Below are positions 52,217 to 60,493 of a stretch of DNA of 64,000 bases, one piece after another; the first letter of the stretch is position 1, and every line of letters begins with the position of its first letter. Under the pieces are notes generated by a model. That model was given only the letters and a program-made list of their open reading frames with translations. It made no database searches and had not been told where the DNA came from. The position numbers were made by a program, and so were the translations under genes. The DNA lies in assembly GCA_905212635.1 (NCBI GenBank), contig CAJMFH010000005.1:42079-106078 (forward strand), in the 5' to 3' direction. Source of the stretch: an uncultured Lachnoclostridium sp. GTDB taxonomy: Bacteria > Bacillota > Clostridia > Lachnospirales > Lachnospiraceae.

Positions 52217-53170
52217 CTATAAAACATCCTCCGTCGGCACTTCCACTGCCTTGATCAAGTCTTTCATCACATCTTTTGTCGTACGCTGTGTTAAAAACGG
52301 ATCTTCACTGATAATACGATGCGCATATACAAGTGGTGCCAGTTCTTTGATCCGATCCGGTGTCACAAATTCTTCTCCGCACACTGCTGCATACGCACGC
52401 GCCATAGAGATCAACGCGATCACTCCACGGGTGCTGACTCCCAATGCCAGTTTCTTTTCCTCACGGGTTCGTTTGGCAATATTTCTCGCATATTCCAAAA
52501 TACTTCTATGTACGGTCACCTGTTCACACGCCTGCCGCATCTCCAGCAGTGTCTGCGCGTCACATACCGCCTGCAAAGACGACAGCGTATTCCCTTTTTT
52601 TATGTAACGTTCCAACAGATCCAATTCCGCTTCCTCTTCCGGATAGCCAAGCGATATCTGAATCATAAAACGGTCTAACTGCGCCTGTGGCAAGGGAAAG
52701 GTTCCTGCCATCTCCACCGGGTTCTGCGTCGCGATGACAAAAAACGGCTCATTGAGTGGCATCGTCTCGCCATCCACCGTTACCTGATGTTCTTCCATAC
52801 ATTCCAGCAGACTCGACTGCGTACGGGGTGTCGCACGGTTAATTTCGTCTCCCAGTAAAATATTGGTAAATACCGGCCCTTTTCGAAATTCAAACGCATT
52901 TTTCTGCGGATCAAAAAAATTTACCCCGGTCACATCCGATGGCAATAAATCCGGGGTAAACTGGATTCGTCCAAAATCCATATCAAAAGAAGCTGCCAGA
53001 CTTTTTGACAGCATCGTTTTTCCCGTTCCGGGCACATCTTCCAATAAGACATTTCCGCCTGCCAAAAAGGCAGCAAGAACATATTTTATCTGCGTCCTCT
53101 TTCCTACGATCACCTGCTCCATATTGTCACAGATCTTCTCTGCTCTTTCTTTTACTTCTGCTATCTGCAT
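52217..53170 (-). CDS. MoxR-type AAA+ ATPase
   Basis: A 317-residue AAA+ ATPase. Walker A is LEDVPGTGKTMLSKSLA near residue 40. Walker B is ILLGDEINRATPRTQSSLLE, followed by MEEHQVTVDG, the MoxR signature. Sensor 1 is FFVIATQNPVEMAGT, and the PLPQAQLDRFM arginine-finger region is intact. These ATPases act as chaperones that help mature or activate other complexes, usually with DUF58/VWA proteins, and one lies directly downstream. The gene follows the thioesterase by 15 nt. Confidence 0.95.
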   Translation of the reverse strand: MQIAEVKERAEKICDNMEQVIVGKRTQIKYVLAAFLAGGNVLLEDVPGTGKTMLSKSLAASFDMDFGRIQFTPDLLPSDVTGVNFFDPQKNAFEFRKGPVFTNILLGDEINRATPRTQSSLLECMEEHQVTVDGETMPLNEPFFVIATQNPVEMAGTFPLPQAQLDRFMIQISLGYPEEEAELDLLERYIKKGNTLSSLQAVCDAQTLLEMRQACEQVTVHRSILEYARNIAKRTREEKKLALGVSTRGVIALISMARAYAAVCGEEFVTPDRIKELAPLVYAHRIISEDPFLTQRTTKDVMKDLIKAVEVPTEDVL

Positions 53171-53185
53171 AATCTTCCTCCCTGA

Positions 53186-53545
53186 CTATGATTTTAAATG
53201 ATGTGGTGTCTTTTTCCCCTCATCATCTACTGTCACAAAAACAATCTTTCCTGAAAACCGGTTTTCCTGATTCAGCATATTCTTCCCGACAATCCTGAAT
53301 TCTACACTCGTCGTACCAACGTGGGAAACTTCCCAGAAAAGTTCTACGATCTCTCCTGCTTTGGTCGGCTTTGTGATTCGGATCTCATTCATTGCCGCCA
53401 GCACGACATGATCCGTATGCCCCAAAGTACACGCCAGCGCAATAAATGCCGCCTCAGTCATACACTCGGAAATATATCCTGCATACAGTGTCTGATGATG
53501 GTTCAGATGTTCCGGTCTTACAAATTTTCTCGTCGCAAGTTCCAA
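53186..53545 (-). CDS. Hotdog-fold acyl-CoA thioesterase
   Basis: A 119-residue single hotdog domain. RKFVRPEHLNHHQTLYAGYI with the following EAAFIALACTL is the active-site helix region of YciA/BACH-type acyl-CoA thioesterases (the usual pattern is HxNxxGxxFGG, here altered to HLNHHQTLYAG). AMNEIRITKPTKAGEIVELF forms the central strand. It would hydrolyse acyl-CoA in the cytoplasm. It is first in the run with moxR and DUF58, and a functional link is unclear. Confidence 0.82.
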   Translation of the reverse strand: MELATRKFVRPEHLNHHQTLYAGYISECMTEAAFIALACTLGHTDHVVLAAMNEIRITKPTKAGEIVELFWEVSHVGTTSVEFRIVGKNMLNQENRFSGKIVFVTVDDEGKKTPHHLKS

Positions 53546-53608
53546 ATTTCCCGCCTCCTTATCTCGTCACCTATTATAGCAAAAAATTCGCCACTTCAAC
53601 TATCTTTC

Positions 53609-53637
53609 AGTATATCATAGCAGCCGGAAGATTGCAA
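53609..53637 (-). promoter_or_regulatory. Promoter for the thioesterase-moxR-DUF58 run
   Basis: TTGCAA, 17 nt, TATACT on the minus strand. A second TATAAT lies nearer the gene at about 53573-53578, with a poorer -35, so two starts are possible. Confidence 0.7.
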
Positions 53638-53642
53638 GGTTT

Positions 53643-54143
53643 CTACCACCAGCCAAGCCATCCGCCGCCCCAGTAGATCAGCCCAAGAAGCCAGCTTGTG
53701 ACAACTCCGTACAGGATCACCGGACCGGCAATTGTAAAAATCTTACAGCCAAGTCCAAACACCATTCCTTCTTTTTTAAACTCAATTGCCGGAGCTGCCA
53801 CACTATTTGCAAAACCCGTAATTGGCACCAGGGTTCCTGCTCCCGCAAAATTGGCAATTTTCGGATAAATGTTCCAGCCGGTAAGCAGGACACTCAATAA
53901 AATAAGCGTCAGCGTATTGTACAATGCCGCCGTCTCCTTATCCATCCCCATCGAACCGTACCAGTGAATCAGCACCTGCCCCAAAGTGCAGATCAGACCG
54001 CCCACCAGAAATGCTTTACATAAATTAGCAAACCAACTGAGTTTCGGTGTATTTTCATCCACATAATCGTTGTAAAGTTCATCCCGCTCTTCGGGCACCT
54101 GTTCGTTCAGCACCTCACGGATATCTGTTTTTTGTTTTGTCAT
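53643..54143 (-). CDS. spoVAC: Stage V sporulation protein AC
   Basis: A 166-residue membrane protein of the spore dipicolinic-acid channel. The start at 54143 (MTKQKTDIRE) is set by GTGAGGAATCGAATC. CKAFLVGGLICTLGQ and FAGAGTLVPITGFANSVAAP with EFKKEGMVFG closely follow the Bacillus subtilis SpoVAC pattern. In Bacillus, SpoVAC is a mechanosensitive channel of the spore inner membrane. It ends the short spoVA run here; no spoVAD or spoVAE follows on this strand. Confidence 0.92.
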   Translation of the reverse strand: MTKQKTDIREVLNEQVPEERDELYNDYVDENTPKLSWFANLCKAFLVGGLICTLGQVLIHWYGSMGMDKETAALYNTLTLILLSVLLTGWNIYPKIANFAGAGTLVPITGFANSVAAPAIEFKKEGMVFGLGCKIFTIAGPVILYGVVTSWLLGLIYWGGGWLGWW

Positions 54144-54171
54144 GATTCGATTCCTCACTTTCTAAAATAAG

Positions 54172-54594
54172 TCATGTCCCCTGAAAGAAAAATTGTAAAA
54201 TACTTCCAATACATTTTCCCAGTGCCATCGCCAGTAAGATAACCGGAAGCCCTTGTTTGAGCCGCATCCGTCTTACAAAAACCGGAATGACGCGGAGATT
54301 TTCCGCCAATGCCATTGCAAGACATCCTACAAATATCCCGGAAAACAGTCCATAAACCGGCAAGCCTACCAACCCCACCGGCAGATGGATTACAAATAAA
54401 TTCAAAATATTTCCTGCCGTTCCGCCAAGAATGATCATCCATTCGTAACCGTGAATATGATCTGCCGTCCCCGTCCTCTGGGCAAGTCTTGGAATGATGC
54501 CAAGCATCGTAATGAATGCAAAGATTCCCGCAGCCACGACAAATCCACTGGCAAGACCGATGAAGGACAGAAAGATCGCATTAATTAACGTCAA
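54172..54594 (-). CDS. spoVAB: Stage V sporulation protein AB
   Basis: A 140-residue membrane protein with four or so helices. FIGLASGFVVAAGIFAFITM, IPRLAQRT, YEWMIILGG and FVGCLAMALAENLRVIPVF match SpoVAB. It overlaps spoVAA by 14 nt, and 28 nt separate it from spoVAC, so all three should be one transcript. It is expected in the forespore membrane during dipicolinic acid uptake. Confidence 0.93.
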   Translation of the reverse strand: MTLINAIFLSFIGLASGFVVAAGIFAFITMLGIIPRLAQRTGTADHIHGYEWMIILGGTAGNILNLFVIHLPVGLVGLPVYGLFSGIFVGCLAMALAENLRVIPVFVRRMRLKQGLPVILLAMALGKCIGSILQFFFQGT

Positions 54595-55207
54595 TGGTTT
54601 TTCCCTCCCTTGCCGCCGTCTTGATCATTGCTTTATTCATCTGCTCCTCATACGTCCGCATCTCCACCTGAATCGGAGTTGGATCGTTTTTAATATCCCG
54701 CTTTTTAAAATGATTGTAAAATACGAGGATACCGATCGGAAGCCCGACCGCGTAGGAAATTTCAAGGATAGTTCCGCCGGCTTTGACTTCCCCTGTCACC
54801 ATATGGTAAATGCGGTCAAATACACCGGCAACATTGACATCTTCATTAAAGGTCATAATCGTAAATGCCGATCCGATCAGCACGATCGCCGCTACCACAA
54901 TGGTTTTCAGACACTCCAGCCATTTTTTCTCTTTCTTTTGCGGTTCGTATTCCACGATAAAATCCGTCTCTCCCAGATTCTCGATCTGAATTTTCGGATA
55001 TACTTTATGAACCGCCTCATATATTTTTGTCACCGTAAACATTGTTAAAATTTTACTGTCGCCGGGAAGCGTATAAAACGGCTCCTTCTCCAGTTTCTGC
55101 ACCATAGCGGTATTGCTGCTGTACAGTGTCGCCACGTCTTTTATTTGCAGATCTTTCTTTTTTACTGCCACATTCTGCTCTGCTTTTACATATAAAATAT
55201 CTTCCAT
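54581..55207 (-). CDS. spoVAA: Stage V sporulation protein AA
   Basis: A 208-residue protein with an N-terminal soluble domain (ILYVKAEQNVAVKKKDLQIK, ending near VHKVYPKIQIENLGETDFIV), then two membrane helices and a charged tail, the SpoVAA layout. It starts the spoVAA-AB-AC run after GGAGGACGAC. The 102-bp gap to the divergent amidase gene should hold a forespore (sigma-G-type) promoter. A loose GGAATA / AATAGTA pair with 17-18 nt spacing was seen on the minus strand, but it is too weak to list separately. Confidence 0.93.
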   Translation of the reverse strand: MEDILYVKAEQNVAVKKKDLQIKDVATLYSSNTAMVQKLEKEPFYTLPGDSKILTMFTVTKIYEAVHKVYPKIQIENLGETDFIVEYEPQKKEKKWLECLKTIVVAAIVLIGSAFTIMTFNEDVNVAGVFDRIYHMVTGEVKAGGTILEISYAVGLPIGILVFYNHFKKRDIKNDPTPIQVEMRTYEEQMNKAMIKTAAREGKTIDVN

Positions 55208-55309
55208 GTCGTCCTCCTGTCTTTCTTATACTATTTCCCATCTGTCCGCTATTTATTCCTCACAATTCCGCATTTCCCCGAATAAAATAATCAAAAACGG
55301 AGAAATTTT

Positions 55310-55882
55310 ATGGCAGTTAAAATATTTGTCGATCAGGGGCACAATCCGTATGGTGTCAATGCCGGTGCAGAGGCTTTCGGCGTAAGAGAACAGGATATCA
55401 CGTATCTGGTAGGTGCCTATCTGGTTGATATATTAAATGCAGATCCGAGATTTGATGCAATCGCGTCACGGCAGACGCCCGATGAGATTCTTGGCTATGA
55501 CAACAATTCCAGTCTGCGTGAACGCGTGGACATGGCAAATACGTGGGGCGCCGATTATTTCATCAGCATTCATACGAATGCCAACGTAAATCCGGCGATC
55601 AACGGCACAGAATGCTACGTTTATTCGCAAAACAGTCCCTCGTTTTATCTTGCTGAAGATATCGTAAGCCAGATTGTACGGCGGGTTGGCACGAAGGACA
55701 ACGGGGTCTACGTCCGCCCCTCCCTCTACGTGCTGCGCCGGACACAGATGCCTTCGGTGCTTGTCGAACTCGCCTATCTGACAAATTATGAAGATTTTGT
55801 CCTCCTTACAACGATGCAGTATCAGTTTGCCTATGGCATTTACAATGGGATTCTGAATTTCCTTGGACTTCCGTTTCCGTGA
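55310..55882 (+). CDS. N-acetylmuramoyl-L-alanine amidase (Amidase_3), no signal peptide
   Basis: A 190-residue zinc amidase that cleaves the peptide stem from muramic acid. The ligands are His11 (DQGHNP), Glu27 (VREQD) and His88 (SIHTN), with catalytic Glu153 (VELAYL). It lacks a signal peptide and any cell-wall-binding domain. That resembles CwlC/CwlD-related mother-cell enzymes, and its position opposite the spoVA genes suggests a part in sporulation or cortex maturation. That role is inference. Confidence 0.92.
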   Translation: MAVKIFVDQGHNPYGVNAGAEAFGVREQDITYLVGAYLVDILNADPRFDAIASRQTPDEILGYDNNSSLRERVDMANTWGADYFISIHTNANVNPAINGTECYVYSQNSPSFYLAEDIVSQIVRRVGTKDNGVYVRPSLYVLRRTQMPSVLVELAYLTNYEDFVLLTTMQYQFAYGIYNGILNFLGLPFP

Positions 55883-55948
55883 TACTACAGAGGGGGCAAA
55901 TGCCTTCATCCGCAATTACTTATGGCACTTACCGGATTTGTGCAGCAA

Positions 55949-55989
55949 AAAAGGTCATGAATGGGACTTATACCTCTTCATGACCTTTT
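55949..55989. terminator. Bidirectional intrinsic terminator
   Basis: AAAAGGTCATGAA pairs perfectly with 55977-55989, with A/T runs on both sides. It serves the amidase gene (plus) and uppP (minus). Confidence 0.85.
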
Positions 55990-56023
55990 ACCAATTTTTG
56001 CCATTTAAAATTATTTGGATTTT

Positions 56024-56881
56024 CTACAGTACAGCTGCACCGCTGATTGCAAAGTAAGCGATAACAACGATTCCCAATATGATACGATACCAGCCAAAAC
56101 CAGTAAAATCGTGCTTACGAATGTAATCCATCAGGAAACGGATAACAAACAGAGATACGATAAAGGCTACGATCATACCAACAAGCAGCGTGATCACTTC
56201 CATCGGACCATACTGGAGTCCGTGCATGACACTTTTTACAATTTTTAACAAACTTGCTCCAAACATAACCGGGATAGCAAGATAAAAAGTAAATTCCGCT
56301 GCCGCACCACGGGAAACACCGATGATCAATGCTCCGACGATCGTTGCACCGGAACGTGACGTTCCCGGGATAATTGCTGCCAGAAGCTGGAAAATTCCGA
56401 TAATAATCGCCGTCTGGTATGTAATATCATGAACTTTCGTGATGATCGGCCGTCTGCCTTTATTCCACCGCTCTACAACAATAAACAAAATACCATAGAT
56501 GATCAATGCTCCCGCTACCACGATCTGATTGTAAAACATCTCATCGATCACATCATCAAACAACACGCCCACAATGGCTGCCGGAATTGTAGCCACCAGT
56601 ATCTTAAACCACAATGTCATAATGTCCATCTTTACGAACGGCTTATTGTTTTGCTTATACTGGAAATTAAAAGGAAAGATCTTTTTCCAGAATAACAGAA
56701 CAACCGCCATGATCGCACCAAGCTGGACAACGACCAAAAACATCTGGGTAAAATCATCATTACTGAATGTCAAAAACTGATTGACCAAAATCATATGTCC
56801 TGTGCTGCTGATAGGGAGCCATTCGGTAATTCCCTCCACGATTCCCAGTACAATTGCAACAAGCACATCAAATATTCCCAT
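56024..56881 (-). CDS. uppP: Undecaprenyl-diphosphatase (BacA type)
   Basis: A 285-residue membrane enzyme that recycles undecaprenyl pyrophosphate and gives bacitracin tolerance. The start at 56881 (MGIFDVLVAI) follows AAAGGAGAACAGAAA. GIVEGITEWLPISSTGHMIL and PGTSRSGATIVGAL are the two catalytic signatures. The helices in between are intact. The lipid carrier it regenerates is the one used by the GtrB/GtrA system and peptidoglycan synthesis. It has its own promoter, divergent from the PAP2 gene. Confidence 0.96.
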   Translation of the reverse strand: MGIFDVLVAIVLGIVEGITEWLPISSTGHMILVNQFLTFSNDDFTQMFLVVVQLGAIMAVVLLFWKKIFPFNFQYKQNNKPFVKMDIMTLWFKILVATIPAAIVGVLFDDVIDEMFYNQIVVAGALIIYGILFIVVERWNKGRRPIITKVHDITYQTAIIIGIFQLLAAIIPGTSRSGATIVGALIIGVSRGAAAEFTFYLAIPVMFGASLLKIVKSVMHGLQYGPMEVITLLVGMIVAFIVSLFVIRFLMDYIRKHDFTGFGWYRIILGIVVIAYFAISGAAVL

Positions 56882-56920
56882 TTTCTGTTCTCCTTTCATT
56901 TTTCGTTCAAAACCATCGTT

Positions 56921-56949
56921 ATTGTATCACAAATCCCAACACAGCACAA
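56921..56949 (-). promoter_or_regulatory. Promoter for uppP
   Basis: TTGTGC, 17 nt, TACAAT on the minus strand, with a leader of about 35 nt. Confidence 0.65.
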
Positions 56950-56968
56950 GACTTCTCACAATATTTCA

Positions 56969-56997
56969 TTGCAAATTTATTCGCTTTATAGTAAAAT
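56969..56997 (+). promoter_or_regulatory. Promoter for the PAP2-pssA-psd operon
   Basis: TTGCAA, 17 nt, TAAAAT. A start near 57004 gives a 40-nt leader. Its -35 lies 20 bp from the -35 of the divergent uppP promoter, so the two may be regulated together. Confidence 0.65.
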
Positions 56998-57043
56998 AGA
57001 AACATATGCAATTTATGCAACTAAAAATGGATTGGAGATTCCC

Positions 57044-57754
57044 ATGAAAAAACAAATTGCAAAAATTCTCCCACTCTATACTCTCGTACCCCTTATCAGT
57101 GCATTTGCGTTAAATACGCTGATTTACAGCGGTTCAATGAGTATTTGCAAAAACTGGCATCACTATGACTTTACGTCAGCTCTTGACCGTATGGTTCCTG
57201 TGATTCCGGAGTGGGTATACATTTACTTAGGATGCTACCTTTTTTGGGTTATAAATTATATTTTGGTTGCGCGCATTCACAAAGACGATCCGGATGGATT
57301 TTACCGTTATATCACGACCGATATGATGTCCCGTATCGTCTGCGGCCTGTTTTTCTTCGGGCTTCCTACTACCAATGTGCGCCCCGAGATCGTAGGTTCC
57401 GGCTTTGCCGAACACTTACTGCGCTGGGTCTATGCCATTGACCAGCCAGCCAATCTGTTTCCTTCCATTCACTGTCTGGTAAGCTGGATGTGCTTTATCG
57501 GCATACGTGGAAACAAACGTGTTCCCCGCTGGTACCGCATTTTCTCCTGTATTTTTGCTTTGCTTGTCGGCATTTCCACACAAGTGACAAAGCAGCATTA
57601 TCTGATCGATGCGGCCGCCGGAATTTTACTTGCGGAAATCCTTTTTGCATGGAACAAACGCAGCAATGCCTACCTCTATGTAAAAAATTTCTTTGAAAAA
57701 GTAAATGCCTCACTGCGATCCCTCTCCAGAAAGAAAAAGGGAGGTTATGCATGA
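57044..57754 (+). CDS. PAP2-family membrane phosphatase
   Basis: About 236 residues. The start at 57044 (MKKQIAKILPLY) follows GGAGATTCCC. It has six membrane helices. The catalytic set is NLFPSIHCLVSWM (PSxH) and KQHYLIDAAAGILLAE (HxxxD). The first motif is reduced to NVRPEI. Such enzymes act on lipid phosphates such as phosphatidate, diacylglycerol pyrophosphate or polyprenyl pyrophosphates. It overlaps the flippase-like gene by 4 nt and lies upstream of pssA and psd, suggesting phosphatidylglycerophosphate or phosphatidate turnover. The substrate cannot be read from sequence. Confidence 0.85.
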   Translation: MKKQIAKILPLYTLVPLISAFALNTLIYSGSMSICKNWHHYDFTSALDRMVPVIPEWVYIYLGCYLFWVINYILVARIHKDDPDGFYRYITTDMMSRIVCGLFFFGLPTTNVRPEIVGSGFAEHLLRWVYAIDQPANLFPSIHCLVSWMCFIGIRGNKRVPRWYRIFSCIFALLVGISTQVTKQHYLIDAAAGILLAEILFAWNKRSNAYLYVKNFFEKVNASLRSLSRKKKGGYA

Positions 57755-58791
57755 GCTCAAAAAAGAAAAATATTTTAAATATCGGTTTCCTTGTGCTCCT
57801 TCTCGTCCTTACATTCTGGCTCGTTTTCCGCGATCAGGATCTGGGACCGATCCTTGCGATCCTTGGCAAGGTGCCGATCCATTTTATTATCATCGGTTTG
57901 ATCCTTGTCGTATGCTATGTATGCGGCGAATCGGTGATCATAAAATACCTGCTGCATGCCGTAAAGATCAAAGCACCGCTGATCAACTGCATCCGCTACT
58001 CCTTTGTCGGATTCTTTTTCAGCTGTATCACCCCGTCTGCTACCGGCGGACAGCCCGCGCAGATTTTTTACATGCAGCGTCAGAAAATTGATATTCCGAC
58101 GGCATCGATCATTTTGATGCTTGTCACGATTGAATACAAATTTGTTCTTGTATTCATTGGTCTGGCTCTTGCTTTATTTGGCCAGCCACTCGTACAGACA
58201 TTGACGTCTGAGGCACAGTTTTATCTTTATCTCGGTCTTGGATTAAATGTCTTTTGCGTAATATTTATGAGTTTTCTTGTCTTTTTACCAAATACGGCAA
58301 GTTATCTCATCACAAAGGGATTTTTACTGTTGCAGCGTCTTCATATTATGAAAGACAAAAACAATCGTATGCAGCGCTTACAAAATTCTATGGAAACATA
58401 CAGAAAAGCCAGTGTATTTTTGAAAGCAAACAAACTTGTGATCTTTAATACGACTGTAATCACGTTTGTTCAGCGAATACTTCTTTTTGCCGTCACATAT
58501 GTTGTATATAGAAGTTTCGGTCTGAGTGAACAAACGCTTCTCACGATGGTCTTATTGCAGGCAGCAATCTCCGTATCGGTGGATATGCTTCCGCTTCCCG
58601 GAGGAATGGGAATCAGCGAACGGCTTTTTCTGCAAATATTTGCCCCGCTTTTTGGCAGCACCGCACTTACGTTGTCCGGCATGCTCTTAAGCAGGGGGAT
58701 CAGTTACTATATGCTGGTTATCCTGAGTGGTGTGATCACGATCATTACCCATCTCACCGTAAAACCGGCACCGAAAAACGATGAATCTTAA
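57751..58791 (+). CDS. Lysylphosphatidylglycerol synthase TM-like (UPF0104) flippase domain protein
   Basis: A 346-residue polytopic protein of the UPF0104/LPG_synthase_TM family. Its helices carry FFFSCITPSATGGQPAQIFYM, split here as FFSCITPSATGG and QPAQIFYM, and MLPLPGGMGISERLFLQIF, the family signatures. It corresponds to the membrane flippase half of MprF, without the aminoacyl transferase domain. It may move a lipid across the membrane. It overlaps the PAP2 gene by 4 nt and precedes pssA by 24 nt, which ties it to phospholipid metabolism. Confidence 0.85.
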   Translation: MSSKKKNILNIGFLVLLLVLTFWLVFRDQDLGPILAILGKVPIHFIIIGLILVVCYVCGESVIIKYLLHAVKIKAPLINCIRYSFVGFFFSCITPSATGGQPAQIFYMQRQKIDIPTASIILMLVTIEYKFVLVFIGLALALFGQPLVQTLTSEAQFYLYLGLGLNVFCVIFMSFLVFLPNTASYLITKGFLLLQRLHIMKDKNNRMQRLQNSMETYRKASVFLKANKLVIFNTTVITFVQRILLFAVTYVVYRSFGLSEQTLLTMVLLQAAISVSVDMLPLPGGMGISERLFLQIFAPLFGSTALTLSGMLLSRGISYYMLVILSGVITIITHLTVKPAPKNDES

Positions 58792-58815
58792 ACAATCACA
58801 GAAAAGAGGTTTCTT

Positions 58816-59439
58816 ATGATAGGAGTTTACAATTATTCAGTTATTTTGACGTATCTGGGGGTAGGACTTTCGCTTTTTGGCATTACACAGGCATTGTCGG
58901 GAAATTTTGACATTGCGATCCTGTGCCTTGCTTTGGCTGGTGCCTGCGATACGTTTGACGGAAAAGTCGCAAGAAGCATGAAAAACCGTACGGAAGAACA
59001 GATCATCTTCGGGATTCAGATTGATTCCCTCTGTGATGCGATCTGTTTTGGCGTAACTCCGGCGATCATTGCCTATTCGCTTGGATTGAACAGTACCTTT
59101 GGTATTATCGTAGAAATTGTATTTGTTCTCTGCGGTGTTATCCGCCTGGCTTACTTTAATGTACTGGAAGAATTGAAACATTTACATCCGGAGAAATCCG
59201 AATCCAAATGTTACCATGGTCTTCCGATCACTTCGATCGCAATCATTTTTCCAATTATTTACATGTTTCGTCCGCTGGTATCCCCGCAGCTCTTCTTGAC
59301 TGCACTTCCGTTTGTCATGCTGGCAATCGCTTTTTTATACATATGCGATTTCAAGATCCGCAAACCTTCCAATGCTATGGTTGCTTTTATCCTGATTTTT
59401 ATGGCAATCGTCGTATTGAAGATTCTTCATGTATTTTAA
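58816..59439 (+). CDS. pssA: CDP-diacylglycerol-serine O-phosphatidyltransferase
   Basis: A CDP-alcohol phosphatidyltransferase of 207 residues and about six helices. The core motif reads CDTFDGKVARSM, then FGIQIDSLCDAICFG, so D-x2-DG-x2-AR and G-x3-D-x3-D are intact. The gap between AR and G is 12 residues instead of the usual 8. The gene is followed 12 nt later by psd, which takes its product, so it should make phosphatidylserine. Another CDP-alcohol enzyme is less likely for that reason. Confidence 0.92.
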   Translation: MIGVYNYSVILTYLGVGLSLFGITQALSGNFDIAILCLALAGACDTFDGKVARSMKNRTEEQIIFGIQIDSLCDAICFGVTPAIIAYSLGLNSTFGIIVEIVFVLCGVIRLAYFNVLEELKHLHPEKSESKCYHGLPITSIAIIFPIIYMFRPLVSPQLFLTALPFVMLAIAFLYICDFKIRKPSNAMVAFILIFMAIVVLKILHVF

Positions 59440-59451
59440 GGGAGGGCCCTC

Positions 59452-60345
59452 ATGAAATATGTTGATCGAAATGGGAAAAAAGTAATCGATGATTCCCGTC
59501 AGGATAAACTCCTGCATTTACTCTATACACACGTATGGGGACGCGTACTCTTAAAGCCTCTCGTCTCACCTGGTTTTTCCAGACTGGCGGGCAGACTTTT
59601 AGATACCCGGTTATCCACCCGGCTTGTTCCCGGATTTATCAGAAACAATCACATTGATATGTCCGACTATCAAGAGACGGACTACCGCTCTTTCAATGAC
59701 TTTTTTTCAAGAAAGATCAAAGCGGGTGCCCGTATTTTCTCCCCGGAGGAAACGGATCTGATCAGTCCATGCGACTGTTATGCGTCTGCTTACCGCATTG
59801 ATCCCGCTCTGCTCGTAAACATCAAAGATACGACATACTCAGCCGCTTCGCTCCTGCGCAGCAAAAAACTGGCAGCCCGTTATGCCGGCGGTACACTTCT
59901 TGTCCTTCGACTCACGGTCGGAGATTATCACCGCTATCACTATCCGGTCTCCGGAATCCAGTCGAAAAACCACTTCATTCCGGGCATTCTTCACACGGTA
60001 AATCCGATTGCCAATGACTATATTCCGATTTACAAAGAAAATTCGCGTGAATATACCGTCATCCGCTCACCGGAGTTTGGTGATGTCACACAGATGGAAG
60101 TTGGTGCCATGCTGGTTGGAAAAATATGTAATCACCGACAATCCTGCCGCGTTTTCCGTGGAGAAGAGAAAGGGTATTTTCAATACGGCGGTTCGACGAT
60201 CGTCCTCTTTCTCGAAAAGGATGCGGTCACACTCCGTCCAGATCTTAGGAAAAACACCAAACAAGGGTATGAAACACAGCTTCATCTGGGAGACACGTTA
60301 GGATATTCCCCACGGTGTAAGGACGAAGATCATTCCGATCACTAA
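59452..60345 (+). CDS. psd: Phosphatidylserine decarboxylase
   Basis: A pyruvoyl enzyme of 297 residues that forms phosphatidylethanolamine. The self-cleavage site is GGST near residue 245 (FQYGGSTIVLFL), in the place of the usual LGST. LRLTVGDYHRYHYPVSG, ending in the catalytic His/Asp region, and YRSFNDFFSRKIKAG near residue 80 also fit. Coupling with pssA gives a complete two-step PE pathway. A 30-codon ORF overlaps its 3' end on the other strand. Confidence 0.95.
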   Translation: MKYVDRNGKKVIDDSRQDKLLHLLYTHVWGRVLLKPLVSPGFSRLAGRLLDTRLSTRLVPGFIRNNHIDMSDYQETDYRSFNDFFSRKIKAGARIFSPEETDLISPCDCYASAYRIDPALLVNIKDTTYSAASLLRSKKLAARYAGGTLLVLRLTVGDYHRYHYPVSGIQSKNHFIPGILHTVNPIANDYIPIYKENSREYTVIRSPEFGDVTQMEVGAMLVGKICNHRQSCRVFRGEEKGYFQYGGSTIVLFLEKDAVTLRPDLRKNTKQGYETQLHLGDTLGYSPRCKDEDHSDH

Positions 60346-60390
60346 AAAAATAACAGTATAATATATGGTTTCTTTTGTTGCATCTGACAT
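60298..60390 (-). CDS. Predicted 30-residue single-helix membrane microprotein
   Basis: A 31-codon frame with GGAGG eight nt before its ATG, on the minus strand downstream of nth. The product starts MSDATKETIYY, runs through a hydrophobic stretch (TVIFLVIGMIFVL) and ends TPWGIS: one membrane helix with a charged head. It overlaps the last 48 nt of psd. It begins 27 nt after a hairpin terminator and has no clear promoter of its own; transcription may read through from nth. I know no family for it, so it is supported only by its ribosome binding site and its transmembrane composition. Confidence 0.5.
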   Translation of the reverse strand: MSDATKETIYYTVIFLVIGMIFVLTPWGIS

Positions 60391-60417
60391 AATAAGAACC
60401 TCCATTCAAATAAAAGT

Positions 60418-60463
60418 AAAGTCTGTAAAAAGGATCACTTCCTTATTACAGACTTTATTTTAT
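60418..60463. terminator. Intrinsic terminator between psd and nth
   Basis: AAAGTCTGTAA (60418-60428) pairs with TTACAGACTTT (60446-60456), followed by ATTTTATC on the plus strand. The minus strand is also A/T-rich, so it may end nth as well. Confidence 0.8.
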
Positions 60464-60493
60464 CAGAAATGCTGTCCCATTAAACGGACTTGC

